Source of the DNA: Amoebophrya sp. A120
Taxonomy: Eukaryota > Sar > Dinophyceae > Syndiniales > Amoebophryaceae
DNA: 64,000 nt
Direction: 5' to 3'
Assembly: GCA_905178155.1 (NCBI GenBank)
Contig: CAJINV010000001.1
Coordinates: forward strand, 9,879,865 to 9,943,864
Shown here: piece by piece, positions 1 through 12,000 of the stretch
Layout: each line of letters starts with the position of its first letter
Position numbering within the stretch: the first letter of the stretch is position 1
Program-made: the position numbers and the translations under genes
Notes under the pieces: model-generated
The model's input: the letters and a program-made list of their open reading frames with translations, nothing else
Database searches by the model: none
Told to the model about the DNA's origin: nothing

Positions 1-467
1 ACGTAGCACGAGTCTGACTCAAGCAAATTCTCGCTGAAATTTGATGTCAAGAAAGGCGAATCGGTTCAGTGGTTTCTTAACTACCCGTCATCTTCTCAAT
101 GCAAACATGAAATTGCGGTGATGACTTTTTTTTTAAGACTCATGCCTGACTTTAACGAAGGAATGCGCCATCCTCTCACTAGCACGCGGATCTTGGACGT
201 GTCCATAGGACAGTAGCATGGAACAAAACAAATGTATGCGGTTGCAGTGCATGACAACCTAGAAGTCAATTCCTCAACCTCGGACACACGTACATTTCTG
301 GTTCCATTAAGAAAAACACGACAATTTTCTTTTTCGGCTCGAGATTCATGATCAGAGGTGGGGGGGATGATAAATATGGACGGAGATCAAACTGATAAAC
401 TTTTTCGCGTACGTTTGGAATATCGAGAAAGCGCTTTGAGTGAGACAGCAGGCCGTCACACTTTTTT
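1..467. other. Intergenic, no gene recognised
   Basis: The stretch holds only short stop-rich reading frames and several T- and G-runs, including a G8 run near 360. It lies downstream of the minus-strand gene at 468-2594, so part of it is probably that gene's 3' untranslated region. I see no RNA gene, repeat or promoter signature. Confidence 0.5.
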
Positions 468-2594
468 TTAGGCTTTTTCTGGGGACAAACTTGCCGACCG
501 TTGTGCTCTCTCTTCCTGGTCTAGGTTCTCCCTTTTGCGCAGTACTTCTTCCATCTGTTTCTGCAATGCCCACAACTGCTCGTCTAGCTCCTCCTTTGTT
601 TCCTTGTGCTCCTTCTCGTCCGGCAGCAGCGTGTGTCCGTCGTCGGGGCTGTGCGTGTTCTCTTTCGAGCCTTTGCCAGGTGTTGTTGTTTTCTTCGGGG
701 TTTTTAGAGGAGACTTGACGGATGTCAGTCTTGCGGCTTTTTGCTCGACGGCGGCCTTAGCCTGCTCTGCCTCGGCATCTTTCAGAAACCACATTATCCA
801 GTCCATGTTTTCTATCTTTTGTGCAAGCTCCTTTGCTTCTGTAACTGACAGTGACTCCGTCGGCTCTTCTTTCAAACACTTCATTCGCAACTCTGCCCAT
901 TGTCTAGGAGTTCTGCCCTTGTCTTTCTCCTGCTGCACATCCACATCGCTCTTTTCCACACAGGAAAACCTGCGGGCAAACTCGCCCATCGTCGCTGCCT
1001 CGCCGCATTTGTTCGCTGGCAGTTCGTCATCCCAGAGCGCCAGAATCTTCTTCATAGTCCGTGGATCTCCGGAGTAGTCCCTTTGGCCCATGAGTCGGCC
1101 AATCTTCGCAATGTTGTTACCCATGCCCTGGAAGACCTTCCTCGCAAAATGGGAATCCCCGTCGAAGCAGGCTAGATGGAGGTCGTTAAACCCGAACTCG
1201 CCGATGAATTTCCGCCGCTCCTCGTTTACGTCCCGCAGGTGGTGGTGCAGGTTCGGAAAGGCGGAGCACATAAACGCGACGCAAGCGCCCTGGTACCCTT
1301 TCGTACTACTTTCCAGCGGCCGATTGTCTCCGTTTGTCCACCGGGCTGCGAGAAAATCCTGCGCGGCCTCCGAGATATGCTCCACGCCCTGAATGCGCAA
1401 CACACGAAGAAGCTGCGCAAACCCGCGATACCTCTCCTGAGGAGGCCAGTGGTGGTTGTAGGCCTCGGCATCCTGGCGCGCAGCGTCGAGCAGGATTTCG
1501 ATATCGGGATTGTCCCACCACTGCTTGTAATCATCGTGGTTATCATACTTTTGCAAGCACTTCCCGTAGACGCCGTTGTATCTCCAGGAAAATGGAAAGC
1601 GGTGGAGGTGCTTCTGACAATACTGGACTTGCTCGAATAATTCTCGCGGAAGTCTGAAGCCATAGGAGCTATCCGTGCCCAGGGACCCGGCTGCGTCCTG
1701 GCTGTTTGTCTCGGGACTAAACGCAGTACCGTTCTCTGTCTTTGCGTTTCGTTGCTCCGCATCTGCGCTCTCGAAAAGTTTGCGCACGTCTGGACAGCCG
1801 TCGGGCACGAGGTCTACTGCCCTCTTGTTCTCTTCATCGGACCAGTGCCGTAATTTCGGCCATTCCGCCAAAAGCCGACGCACCTCGGCCTCATCTCCGT
1901 GCATCGCAGCGCGATGGAAATCCGTCTGACCGGGCACCGTATCGCTGCTCTTGTTCCGCATCAACATGGCAAGAAGCTCCCTGCGCGAGCGCGTGTCGCC
2001 GGTCAGCTCTTCGTGAAACTTATCGAGTTCCTGCTGAATACGGAGAACAGAGTGATAAACTTCCTTCACCTTGTCTAGCAGAAACAAAAGGAAAGCGGTT
2101 CGAACCGGTCGAGACGAAAACTGCACTGCTGGATCCAAAACCTCTTTTGAAACCTTGGCATGCGCTGCGAGGACTCGCAGCAGCGTGGTCTTCTCCTGGT
2201 TTTTCGTTGCTATATTGTCGAGCCCTTCCGTAAAGTATAACAAGCCGGCGAAACTCTCCGGACAACCCGGAAGCTTCGCTGTCTGGGAGATGATCTGTTT
2301 CCACTCATCGACAACCGGCTTCAATTCCTTCCCGAGCTTCGCGCTCCAATTTGAGAGGCTGCGGTTAACAATACATCTCGTCGCGGCGTCTGTCCGCGCC
2401 TCCTTTTGGTGGCTGCGAAAAAATTGGGAAACCTGTGTCACCTGGGCTCGTTGCTCCTCACTGACCTGGACTTGACTGAGAAGCTCACTGTCTACCCCAG
2501 CCTTTTCGACCCGATCCGGAGGCCTGTACCCGAAGCTCGCCGTGTTGCTTTCGGGAACAGAGCTTTCGTCCGCGCTGCTGTTTTCGATTGCCAT
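468..2594 (-). CDS. Hypothetical ankyrin-like / coiled-coil protein (708 aa, single exon)
   Basis: An uninterrupted 708-residue frame starts at the ATG complementary to 2592-2594 and stops at TAA 468-470. I do not recognise the whole protein. Around residue 215 the stretch FHRAAMHGDEAEVRRLLAE reads like an ankyrin-repeat helix pair, and a second similar start (LHLACFDGD) appears near residue 475. The middle is rich in Trp and Tyr. The last 100 residues are Lys/Glu-rich, and the segment after LLPDEKEHKETKEELDEQLW is predicted by eye to form a coiled coil. No signal peptide or membrane segment is visible. A scaffold or adaptor role would fit ankyrin plus coiled coil, but that is inference. The gene is intronless, unlike most of its neighbours. 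Confidence 0.75.
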   Translation of the reverse strand: MAIENSSADESSVPESNTASFGYRPPDRVEKAGVDSELLSQVQVSEEQRAQVTQVSQFFRSHQKEARTDAATRCIVNRSLSNWSAKLGKELKPVVDEWKQIISQTAKLPGCPESFAGLLYFTEGLDNIATKNQEKTTLLRVLAAHAKVSKEVLDPAVQFSSRPVRTAFLLFLLDKVKEVYHSVLRIQQELDKFHEELTGDTRSRRELLAMLMRNKSSDTVPGQTDFHRAAMHGDEAEVRRLLAEWPKLRHWSDEENKRAVDLVPDGCPDVRKLFESADAEQRNAKTENGTAFSPETNSQDAAGSLGTDSSYGFRLPRELFEQVQYCQKHLHRFPFSWRYNGVYGKCLQKYDNHDDYKQWWDNPDIEILLDAARQDAEAYNHHWPPQERYRGFAQLLRVLRIQGVEHISEAAQDFLAARWTNGDNRPLESSTKGYQGACVAFMCSAFPNLHHHLRDVNEERRKFIGEFGFNDLHLACFDGDSHFARKVFQGMGNNIAKIGRLMGQRDYSGDPRTMKKILALWDDELPANKCGEAATMGEFARRFSCVEKSDVDVQQEKDKGRTPRQWAELRMKCLKEEPTESLSVTEAKELAQKIENMDWIMWFLKDAEAEQAKAAVEQKAARLTSVKSPLKTPKKTTTPGKGSKENTHSPDDGHTLLPDEKEHKETKEELDEQLWALQKQMEEVLRKRENLDQEERAQRSASLSPEKA

Positions 2595-3066
2595 CTTCGG
2601 AGCTTAACTGTTTCAGCAGCTTGTTGCTCGCGCCCTCAAAGAGCTGATTATGTAGCTTGCCATGTTGCAATCTGACTGTCTTCAAAGAAAATCTTCTGGC
2701 AAACACACGCGAAGTGAGAAGTGGTAATCTATTGCTTTTCCATAGCGAAAAAAGAGTAAATTCATCAGTAGGTTTGAAAAGTCGCTGAGAGGAAGAAAAC
2801 ATTGACTGGAAAAAAAAAATGAAAGCAGACGATTGATTGGATCGCGTACTGCACAACGCGCGGCTTGCAACAAAAAACCTTTGCGACGCCATGGTCAGAA
2901 CACGACATCCTCTACTGGGCTTTGCACATCACACTTTCTGTGCGAAATGGCCAGAAAACAACTCCCTTTCGCATTCGCTGTTTAAATGTCGCTTTACTGT
3001 ACTGCCTTTTGCATGTACACGGTGTCGCTGTAATAACAAAGAAATGAGCATGATCACTTCACTCCA
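2595..3066. other. Intergenic, presumed promoter of the 468-2594 gene
   Basis: No coding potential is evident over 470 bp. It separates two minus-strand genes, so it should hold the 5' region of the ankyrin-like gene and the 3' end of the TAP42-like gene. An A-run lies at about 2810-2820. I see no recognisable TATA element or repeat. Confidence 0.45.
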
Positions 3067-4405
3067 TTAGCTCGTGTTTTTGTTTTTATTTCCACTTCCT
3101 TTGGGATTGAAATCTACCCAGTCGTCCCAAGCTCGCTGCTTTGCCTCCTTTCTGTCCTCCTCCTCCCGCTCCGCACGGTACTCAGCAGTCGCGCTATCGT
3201 CGTCGTAGCGATTGCTGATCGACAGGTTCTTCTCTTGAAATTCCTGCACCACTTTTTGGTCCTTCTCGAATTTCTGGTCGGCCAGCTTCGCCATTTCGTA
3301 ATCGGCGTACTCCGCAAGCGTTACGGTGGGCATCGGAATATCGGGCTGAAACACGGCGTCCTGGAAAAGCTTCTTCAGTTCGCTAGGATCGCGAATGGAT
3401 ATCTGCCACGGACGCTTTTTCTGCTCGGCGTCTGGGCCTTGAAAAGAGGGCGGAGCGTTCTTGCGTGCGCTGTTTTGCGAAGTTGAAGTAAAAGATTAGT
3501 GCTCCTAGCAATTGGAAGAAAACTTTTCAACGCATGACATTTTCATGGATCAACTTGGCACAAGATACGACAAGCAAAAAAAAACCTACCTGAACATCTC
3601 CAGCATGGGCAACTCCCGTTTCGCGCCTGTGATCTCCTCGATGCAGTGTAGCACCCCTCGGCGAAGCATATTGAGGATACACGTCCTCGCCATGTCCTCA
3701 TCGATGCCACCACCCGTCCAAGCGTCCTCCTCACTGCCCATTTTTGCGACGCGAGCAAAAAAGTAATCAACTTTTTCCTCGAGCGATTTGTCGCGGCGAA
3801 ACCTTTTTTACGATTGTGCAAGTCAGTGCATACCAATGAAAGTCAACATCACATACCTACTCGGTAGTAGGTTCTCTTTCGTGCAAAACCCAAGCTGATG
3901 AAAAAAAGCAATTTAGCTAAAGATGACTAAAGTCAGCGAAGACGCTCTCCTACCTCGATATTTTCGCCTCCCGCATCCTGGCTGCGTCCCTGCTTTCCTC
4001 CTCGTAGGCTGCGTCCTGGTCTTCCGCGTCGATCAAATTGAATCTGCCGGCGCGACTGAGAAACATCTGCCAGCTGATGATGGCTGCGGACAGAGATTTT
4101 GCTCGTGTTTCCATGTCCATGTCCGATGCGAGAACATCGCCGACAAACTGGGGCAGCAAGAGGTATTTCAAGTCCTCAGTGAGTAATTCGTCTAGTTCTT
4201 CGTTTTCGGAAAATACACTACTTCTCTCCACCTCGGTCACGAGTTTTTTCAGCTCCGCAGCCAGTGTTTTGTCGGCTCCGCCGTTGGCTTTTGCGTTTTT
4301 CACGCGGGGGTACAGCCGGTAAAACCGCTGCGAAAGGGATTCGCCCGAGGGCCCGCCAGCATTTTCTGCAGGCGCACTGCTGCTGCTACTCGCGGTTCCA
4401 GCCAT
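3067..4405 (-). CDS. TAP42: TAP42/alpha4-like PP2A-associated regulatory protein (3 exons)
   Basis: The exons are 4405-3954, 3802-3590 and 3469-3067 (phases agree; 355 aa). Family knowledge: TAP42/IGBP1 binds the catalytic subunits of PP2A-type phosphatases downstream of TOR. The sequence shows the family's helical N-terminal domain, with LSQRFYRLYPRV near residue 24 and the hallmark LKYLLLPQFVGDVL near 80. It then shows the basic REAKISRFRRDKSLEEK region spanning the first splice junction, and near the C-terminus the typical MPT(V/I)(T/S)LAEYADYE block followed by an acidic DDW tail. Length is normal for the family. The introns are 151 and 120 bp, with GTAGG donors. The second intron ends in a CAG acceptor and the first in AAG. 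Confidence 0.85.
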
Positions 4406-5668
4406 AGGTAAGCAGTAATTCAGTCTGGGGTAGGGGTGGGCTACGAAACAAGAGTGAAAAGACTCAATTGTTTATCTTCCTTTATTTCGCTTTGCGTAAC
4501 TTAGGGCGAGAACAGCATTCGAGTCAACCAAAAGTCGTAGGTGGGAAAAGCGGAGGGGTGGACAACCGTTGAAGATCCTGTTCTCATTGATTTGCAGCCA
4601 TTGATTCAAACGAGATAGCATCAACAAAGTTGTTCTCAACAAAAGAACTCACAGCGATTGGGCTCGCTGACTATTCACATGATTTTCTTCGTTTTGCAGA
4701 ATAGATCGATCAAGGATCGGTTTCTGCGCAGCTATTTCATCGGCGACCAACGAGCCTGCTGTGCTCCAACATTGAACACGTTTTTATTTCTTCAGAAAAG
4801 GCATGATATACTCATACGCAATACGTTTGTTACCTTGCAAAAGAACATACGCAAGGTAAAAGACATTTGAATCTGTTCCTCTTAGCAAACAACGGCTGCA
4901 TGCTTGAAGGCACAATTCCGCTTTTTCTCTAGCGATATTTCAACCAAAACCCCGTCTCATTGCAGAACTATTTGAATCAGAAGCACTGTTTTTTTCACAG
5001 CTTGTTGAAGAAAAGGCGTTAAAGAGCAGGGGTAAACGCCTACCTAACTCGTTGATGGACCCTCGATGGACACGAGACAACAATGAGCTTCGTAGTCGTG
5101 GTCCCTCAAAAAGACATAGAACTACCTTACTACCACGACTACGTATTACATGACTCTTTGGCTTACCTATATCTCTTGACTTTTGTCCTAAGCCTAGTAT
5201 CTATGAACACTTCTTTTTTTATGTTTTCGTGTGTACCATCATAATTTGTTTCGCACTACTTATGAACCTTTTGTTCCCTGCAACCGAAAATTTATTAGAT
5301 ATGAAAATCCCCCTGAAATCTACTGCTTTAGCTGCATCACGTTGGCCTGTGATACCCATAGCCTTCATGACTAGGAGCAACAAACCTTGTCCTCCAAGAT
5401 GATACCGCAAGCAGTGGTCTGGGCAATTCGGTAGAGCTGCGGAGGCGAAGAGCATCTGTAGGGCCTCATGGAGTAACAAGAATCAGCGAGACCTCGAGAT
5501 TCACGCACCCCCGACGGATGTACCTGTCAGAGACATGAATAAAACTGTTTGTAACCGGTGGACGTCTGGGCTCAATCTCAAAGAGCGCGCCGACAGTGTG
5601 AAAAAACTTGCACAAAACAAGCCAAAAAACGTTCGCTTCTATGACGATTCTAACTCTAAGCTGGTTCA
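4406..5668. other. Intergenic region of 1.26 kb with weak coding fragments
   Basis: This lies between the TAP42-like start and the RTF1-like stop. It is AT-richer than the genes. Minus-strand frames at 5466-5705 and 5219-5479 look faintly protein-like (for example GALFEIEPRRPPVTNSFIH), and a GTATG donor sits just before the RTF1 stop. An extra RTF1 3' exon here is therefore possible, but I found no join with consistent phase. A separate hairpin at 5091-5143 is listed below. Confidence 0.4.
5091..5143. repeat. 12-bp perfect inverted repeat (hairpin)
   Basis: The arm CGTAGTCGTGGT at 5091-5102 is exactly complementary to ACCACGACTACG at 5132-5143, separated by 29 nt. It lies in noncoding sequence upstream of the TAP42-like gene. 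It could be a regulatory hairpin or the remnant of a foldback element; the function is unknown. Confidence 0.6.
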
Positions 5669-8410
5669 TCAAAACATACCCTCCGCAAGGCTGCTGCTTT
5701 TCCACGATTCGTAAAATTGTTTCATATTCGCACCGCTATGGATGGCCTGCAGCACATCGGCTAACGGTGGACCGTCGGAAGCAGTTTCCTTTGCGGACTT
5801 CGGTGACAACGTTTTCGGGTTCGATTCGGAACTCTCATCCTCTTTCGAAGACCGCGCCGAGTCCAGTTTGAAGTCGTCGTCTTCCGGTAAGTTCTCTCTT
5901 TTTGTTTCTGCATTTGTATCTCCCGGCGCTTCGTCCACAGTCGTAACATCCAGGTCCACAAACTCCCGGGCCGGGTCACGCATGGCCTCCAAATCCAGCA
6001 CGTCATCGTCATCATCCACCACGTTGTTTTTCGCCTGATCGAAAGACCCGCTCTCGGAAGACAGCGATCCCTGTTTGTCATTTCCCTTGCCTTTCCCCTC
6101 ACGCTTGCCCTCATCGCTGTTCTCACTGTCCGTCGACAGGGTGGACAATTTCGTCAGCTTCGGAATGCGCGCCACATCCTCGTCGCCCGTTACGCGCATC
6201 ACCGCCTGTAATTCGTCCCACAGCTGCTCGCCGCCGACCTGCTCCGCAAGGTTGGTCGGGTTTTCGGTCGTTTGAAAAATTTTCGTCGACGTGTGCCTCC
6301 TATTCGTCACGTCGTAAAAGGTCGGAACCCTGTTTTTCTTCTTCTTGGGCCTGGGATTATTCTCGACTTGTTTGGTCAGCCCCGCGTTTTGCTGTAACTT
6401 GCTGATGTTGGCTCCACCCGGGCTAACATCCACGTTTGCATTCATCTCGTTCGCATCCGCTTTATTCGCAACGTCCAGATCTGGCTCAAGACCTTCGCCA
6501 AATATCTCGTCCAGGTCATCTTGCAGTTGATTCGACGACGTTCCAGCCTTGTCACCCCGCTCGTGGCTACCCTGTTGGATCATAGCCGACAACAGAATCA
6601 TCATGACAATGAAATGTCGAATGGAAAGTGTTGAAAATTTTCAAGTAACGCCACAATGCAAACATCGCCTCTGTACATCATGCAAAAGAAACACACAGCC
6701 ACAACAGCAGCCAATTCAAGTCCTTACCTCATCATCGGCATCCCCGTCGCTCTCGGAGTTTCTCCTGCCTCTCGAGCGACTTCTTCTGCTGTCCTTCGAG
6801 CCTGTTCTTTTCTTGTTCGGCGAAGCCTTTCCACGCGGTGACCTTTCTTTCGATCGAGATTTCCGTGACGACATTTTTTCTTCCTTCTCCCGAAACTCTG
6901 AGTACCCACCCCCGACGAGGCCCCCGCCGCGCACCGGCGACTTATTTCCATCGGCCCTTCGCACCTTATTTTCATCCTCATCGGATAAAAACCCGGCTGC
7001 ACCTCCATCGAGGTCGCTCTTCTTCCGCTCCGACTTCAGCTTTTTCTTCGTCGGGGAACCCTGTGGAAGTAGGGGCTCCTTGCTCTTCGACCGCTTCCGC
7101 CGCTGCTGCTGCTGGAGCAACAATGCCTCGTCCTCCTCATCGATGCCAAACTCCGCCTGATCCTGGCGCATCTTCTCCTGGACGATCATGCGGTCAAAGA
7201 CCGCCGGGTCTTTGCCCTCCCGGATCCATTGCTCTCGGCGCCGCTTTACGATCACCTCGCGCACGCTCTTTTTGCATGTCTCCATGTGCCACATGTGCCG
7301 TGGGTGGCAGTCCTTGCGCGCGAAGGGGTTGAGCTCCGCCGGCTTGGCGGTCTTTTCCGTTTCTAAAAGAGTACTGGGCAAATTGTGCTGTTTCGCAAAC
7401 TCCAGATCCTTCTTCAGTTGTTGCTGCTTGACCACGGCGGACCTTTCCGCTTCCGCGCGCCGGTGGTCCAAGATGTCCTGATTCCGCATGTTGCGCTCGT
7501 TGATCATGCAGATCGCCTGCATGCGCTCGTCGGCCTCGAACTTCTGCCGGTTTTTCTTCACCGCCGCGAGGACCGGCGGCAGAACAGTGTCGACAAGCAG
7601 CTGCCTTTCCTCCTGAATGTTTATCACCGTCGCGGTGTCCTCACACTTTGCGATTTGCTGCGCGTGCGCGCGCTCGTCGTGCTCCAATTCCTTCAGTCGG
7701 AACGAGGGCGTGATGAACCGGTGTTCCGGCCTTTGCACCAGCACCCGGGCGGTCTTCTCCTCGTCGAAGACGAAGTTGCGCACGATTATCTTCTTGTGCC
7801 AGGGCGGGTACTCGTGCATCTGGTCCCGCTCGCTCCGGTTCCGGTCCACCCGGACCTCGGTCTCCCCGTCCATTTGGGAGGTAAACCTCACCAGCTTCTC
7901 GTCCGTTTCCCAGTCGAAACCCGTACAGCCCCGCTGGAACCACTCCATGGTGAGGAAATTGGTCACTTCGGCCTTGGGGACTTCGTCGTCGTCCACGATG
8001 ACGGAGATGGGCTTCGTGATTACCGTGCACTTCTTGTTCTCGGGCAAAATGTCGCCAAGGTCCGTCCACGGGTAGCGCACCGCGGTCACCACGGCATTGC
8101 ACTTGCGGGTCTTTCCCTCCTCCCCGAACTGGCAGCTGTACTCCTTCTCCCCGTGCCGGAAGTCCACGATCCGGGCCAGGCAGTTCGCCGCCCCACCGTT
8201 CGCGTTGTTCTCGTAGTACTCGCCGCGCAGCGGGATGCGATCCACCTTCGAGGGTTTTTGTTGAGATGTGAATTCATGAAGCAATCGCACCGCACGGAAC
8301 TCTTTCGGATGGTACCAAATATAGCCGCCGGGGCGGAGGTAGTGAGGTCGTGGGCGTTTTCTTGCCGGCCGTCGCCTTGGCCGCGGCTTTGCTTTTTCTG
8401 GGCTCGCCAT
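5669..8410 (-). CDS. RTF1: RTF1-like Paf1-complex subunit (2 exons)
   Basis: Exon 1 is 8410-6728 (exactly 561 codons) and exon 2 is 6571-5669; the joined protein is about 861 aa. RTF1 proteins act with elongating RNA polymerase II and support histone H2B ubiquitination. The most diagnostic part is the post-Plus3 region, CMINERNMRNQDILDHRRAE followed by NPFARKDCHPRHMW. This mirrors the family's I-x-x-I-N-x-R-N ... (D/N)PF-x-R-x-C-P pattern. Before it, the segment around residues 60-260 resembles a divergent Plus3 domain (NCLARIVDFRHGEKEYSCQF; EWFQRGCTGFDWE). The C-terminus is an RS/K-rich tract and then an acidic Ser-rich tail. I chose the start MASPEKAK because the frame upstream, though open to 8794, is Arg/Pro-rich noise overlapping palindromes. 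A further 3' exon is possible. Confidence 0.7.
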
Positions 8411-9097
8411 ACCGTCCCGAGTAACGATAGGCCGCACGGTATGGCGGCCGCTTGGTGAACATCGCAAATTTTGGCAAATTTCCGCGATTCCTTTCCGAAA
8501 GCCAGCCCCCATGCTATGGGGCCGATCCGGGCGCCAAGGGGGGCGCCCAAAAAGCGAAGAAAAATCGGGCCCATAGCATGCGGATTGGCTTTGCGCGTCT
8601 GGCGCGCTTTTTCTCTTTTGGGTTTTTACTTTTCTCGCCGGCGCTTTTTGCAAAGCTTCCCAGGCTCTGAAACCGGCGAAAAGGCGGCGGCTTTCGCGGC
8701 CGCCCAAAATGCTCCGAAATCGCGGCCGTGCCATGCTGTTTCGCTGTTCTGATTTTGGGCGCGTTTTTTGCGCGCTCCTTTTTGGGCGACCCAAATCGCC
8801 AGAAACTAAGGCGGTGGGCGCCTCAGAAGGGCGCCCCTTTTGCCGGCTCCCCTGCGTCGTTTTATCAAGTGCGTATCGATAGTTTTCGACCGGGCTTGTT
8901 TGTTGGCAAAGCCCCGGAGGCTTGATAATTGAAGACTTTTTTTGTCAAAAAACGCTTCCGGCCGCTTGAAAACTGCCGGTCGTTTTTCAGGGTAGCTGTC
9001 AAAAAAACTCCCTGGTTAGAACCGTTCGGTGACCTCACTACATACAATAAAATCATGATACGTGAAGATGCTTTTTTTATTGTGCTTTTTTTATTGT
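8411..9097. promoter_or_regulatory. Upstream region of the RTF1-like gene, GC-rich and full of short palindromes
   Basis: The 690 bp between two minus-strand genes holds repeated GGGCGCC/GGCGCCC blocks (8529-8550, around 8817-8840), a GCCCAAAAT/ATTTTGGGC pair (about 8702-8758) and a 29-bp imperfect inverted repeat (listed separately). An open frame runs through part of it, but its composition does not look protein-coding. By position it should contain the promoter and 5' leader of the RTF1-like gene. Confidence 0.5.
8498..8592. repeat. Nested foldback: 29-bp imperfect inverted repeat around a GC palindrome
   Basis: The left arm 8498-8526 and right arm 8564-8592 match in reverse complement at 25 of 29 positions by my count; the shared core is GCATGCTATGGG-type sequence. 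The 37-bp spacer itself contains GGGCGCC...GGCGCCC. The whole could fold into a long cruciform or RNA hairpin just upstream of the RTF1-like start. I saw no flanking target duplication, so whether it is a mobile foldback element is open. Confidence 0.65.
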
Positions 9098-12000
9098 TCA
9101 TTGTGCACTTCGGAAGAAACCGAAACACGACGATCTCATCTTTGATACTTTTATGTCCTGCGACGTAGAGGCCAGCGAGTCTCGAGGACGCTCTGAGACC
9201 TTGAAGTTGCGTTCCTTTTTCAAAATCCACAACGTGTTTCCCTGTTTGTGCACGGAGTACCCATGCGTGAGAAAGGACTCCAAACCCCATCGGTGCAGTT
9301 GGTACTTTTTTTCCTCGTCTTTTTTGTCGGAGAGGACATCCCCGTACTCGCAGTCTCCAGCTTCACAGTTTGCACACTTCCAGCAGAGCTCGTTCTTCCA
9401 ACTGTCGTCCTTGCCCTGAAGAAAATCCATCTCCATACCGTACCCAATTCCTTCCAGCATCTTACTCTCCTCCTCTTTACCTAGAGAATTTATTGTCAGT
9501 CAACTTCTCCACAACTGCGGGTCACGCTCGTTTTTTGGTTTTTGAGCTTTAACTTTTACGCAACAAGAAATTGGCATTCACAAGAAATTGATTTTCGACT
9601 CTCCAGGACTTCGACTTCCAGTTTTTACGTCGAGCAGAGGACAAAAAGAATCAAAAACGTACGTGCGCTCTCTGCGTCTGCAGCCACTCGTACAAACATT
9701 CCGACAGCCAAGCTGGTGCGTTCTGGATCCGGAAACTGATTGATGCGGTACAGATCGCTCCGCGTAAGACACGAGTTTTGGATACCTGTGGCAAGGATGA
9801 CAAAAAGATCTATCATAAGATCTACACATAAGAAACAGCAAGACGTATCTATTGATGCTACATGCTCAAAAACAAACTCGATGCAAAAAAGAAACAAGCT
9901 CTGCACCGCCCTTTCCGCAGTGATTCCAAAACTTTTCCAAGAAAAATTGCTGATCCAGCTTGAACTGCGGTCGGCGGTGGGCGAATTTCTTCAGGTTCTC
10001 GGTGCTCGCGACCAGTGGGTCTTTGGACATATCCTCCGGGGCTTCTCGCTTCTGGCCTTCCCCGTAGGCAACGAGGTCCGCGAAGTTATCGACATCCTCA
10101 TATTTGCTGCGCCAGTCCTTCGCTTCCTGTGACGCGGGCACGATAGACTTGTTCGATTCGCCGTAACTCTTACTGCCGTCGTTCCACCCGTCCTGCGCGT
10201 CTTTCGCGCCGAAGGCTCCGGCCTCGCCGTCGTACAGGCTGCCGACGTCGTCGAGCGCGCCGGGCAGCATGGACTCGGGGTTTGAGATGTTGTCCTCCGC
10301 CATCTGCGCGTCGTGGGGCAACCAGCTCGGCTTGCTGTTGCCCCACCCGTGGGACTGGTACGAGGACTGCTGGTCGTTGTTCAGAAAGGTCCAGTGCGAG
10401 GGCGCTGCGCTCCCGTAGTAGGAGTGGTTGTCTGCCTGATCTGGCACGACCTCCTCTTCGACGATCTCCTCCTCGATCAGCTCCTCCTTAAACGAAGGGC
10501 GTTTTGCGTTCCGCCGTTCTGCGGACGAGGGGGGCGCCATTTCTTGATTCGCGCCGAAATAATTTGAGCCGTATGTCTGATAAGAGGCGACCGACGCATC
10601 GTCGCGCGCCGTGCTGCCCGAAGGGTAGGGGTTTGCGAACGAGCCCGCAATCGTGCTCGGCGCCCGGTGCGTTCCGTTTACGGATGAAGCCACGTCGAAA
10701 GCTAGTTTTTTTTTTTTTTGAGTTGGTATCGAGAGGACTGCAATTTGTTTTATAGGTGGCGCATTTTATCGAAACTTGCACAAGCCGAGCCGTAAACAGA
10801 TGAACCGTAGTACAGCAAAATAACGCGACGAGGACTTCGAATTTCAAAACTTGCGACATTTGTTGAAAATACGCGCATTTGCGGTTTCGTGCGGCAACAG
10901 CGCGTTGGAATGGCTGCTTGATGGCGGTAAGCCCAGGGAAGAAGCCGGGGTATTGTACCCGCCGTAGTGCTCTTCCTCAATGATTTCTTCTTCCACAATT
11001 TCCTCCTCTACAATTTCTCTACTTCCCTGCTCCGGCGTGGGGACCTCCTCATCAACGACCTCCTCCATCACTAGTACATCTTCTTCCCCAACCGGGGACT
11101 GCAGCTGACTTCTACTTGTATTCGCCGTGTCGCCAGGAACTGCTTCTGATTGCGGAGAGTGAAGGCTGCTCTGCGCAGCAACTACGCCCGGGGCAGAGCT
11201 TGCAGGGCTTTCGCTTGTCGTGCCCTGTTTACTTGATGCCGCAGCGGGCGCTTGTCTTGCATGATCTTGCTCTTCTCCGGAAACTTGTGACTCCGGCGCG
11301 CTTTTAGGAATTTGGCCGTGGTCCCATGGACCACCTTGAGGTCGTGAGCTGGCATTTGCATCATTGTTGTTCCGCTGACCTAGTACTTCCCCCTGTCGAC
11401 GCGCCTGCTCAACACGAGCATTCGAACTGCTGCTGCTGCTACTGCTGCTGGAACCAACATTTTCTTCGTCTTCGTCCCTCCAGCCCTCGATGATGGGACC
11501 GCGTGTTGCCGTTGCAGGGCAAGTTATTTCAGAAATGAACGGGGGCCGCAGCTCTTCCAAAAATTTGGGTAGAATGGACTTCGGCACGCTGGGCTCTTTC
11601 ACGTCTGGCGTTAGCTCGCGGAGGAGGTCCCAGAGTGCGCCCTCTCCTGGATCATCTGGCTGCTTTTCGCAGAATCCCCAGATTTCACCTCTGGGATTCT
11701 GCCAATATTGTCCTTTTTTAATATTCCCCTGCACGCCCTGTAGTCAGTGTCACGTTGTCGATCAAATATTCATATCGATCCCCTGTTGCCAACATGCTTT
11801 TGCTCACGACTGACAATCCTCTTTTGCAAACGTATCTATCACTTCTGCTCTGATGATTGATCTGAAACTTTTTGCTGGTGCGAGTGCACACTAAAAAAAG
11901 TAGTTCGTACTTACCAGCGGGAGCCAGAACTCGATGGGCGGCAGCTTTCCGTACACCCAGTACCCGTCTTGGTCCTTCTCGGCCGGGGCTTCGTTCACGG

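Noticed and set aside
7385-8458. Long plus-strand ORF (357 codons)
   Set aside because: It is the antisense shadow of the RTF1-like exon, with Leu/Val/His-rich composition typical of complemented Lys/Glu/Asp codons.
8411-8794. N-terminal extension of the RTF1-like frame to 8794
   Set aside because: The frame is open but Arg/Pro/Ser-rich, overlaps palindromic noncoding DNA and lacks family similarity; MASPEKAK at 8410 is a better start.
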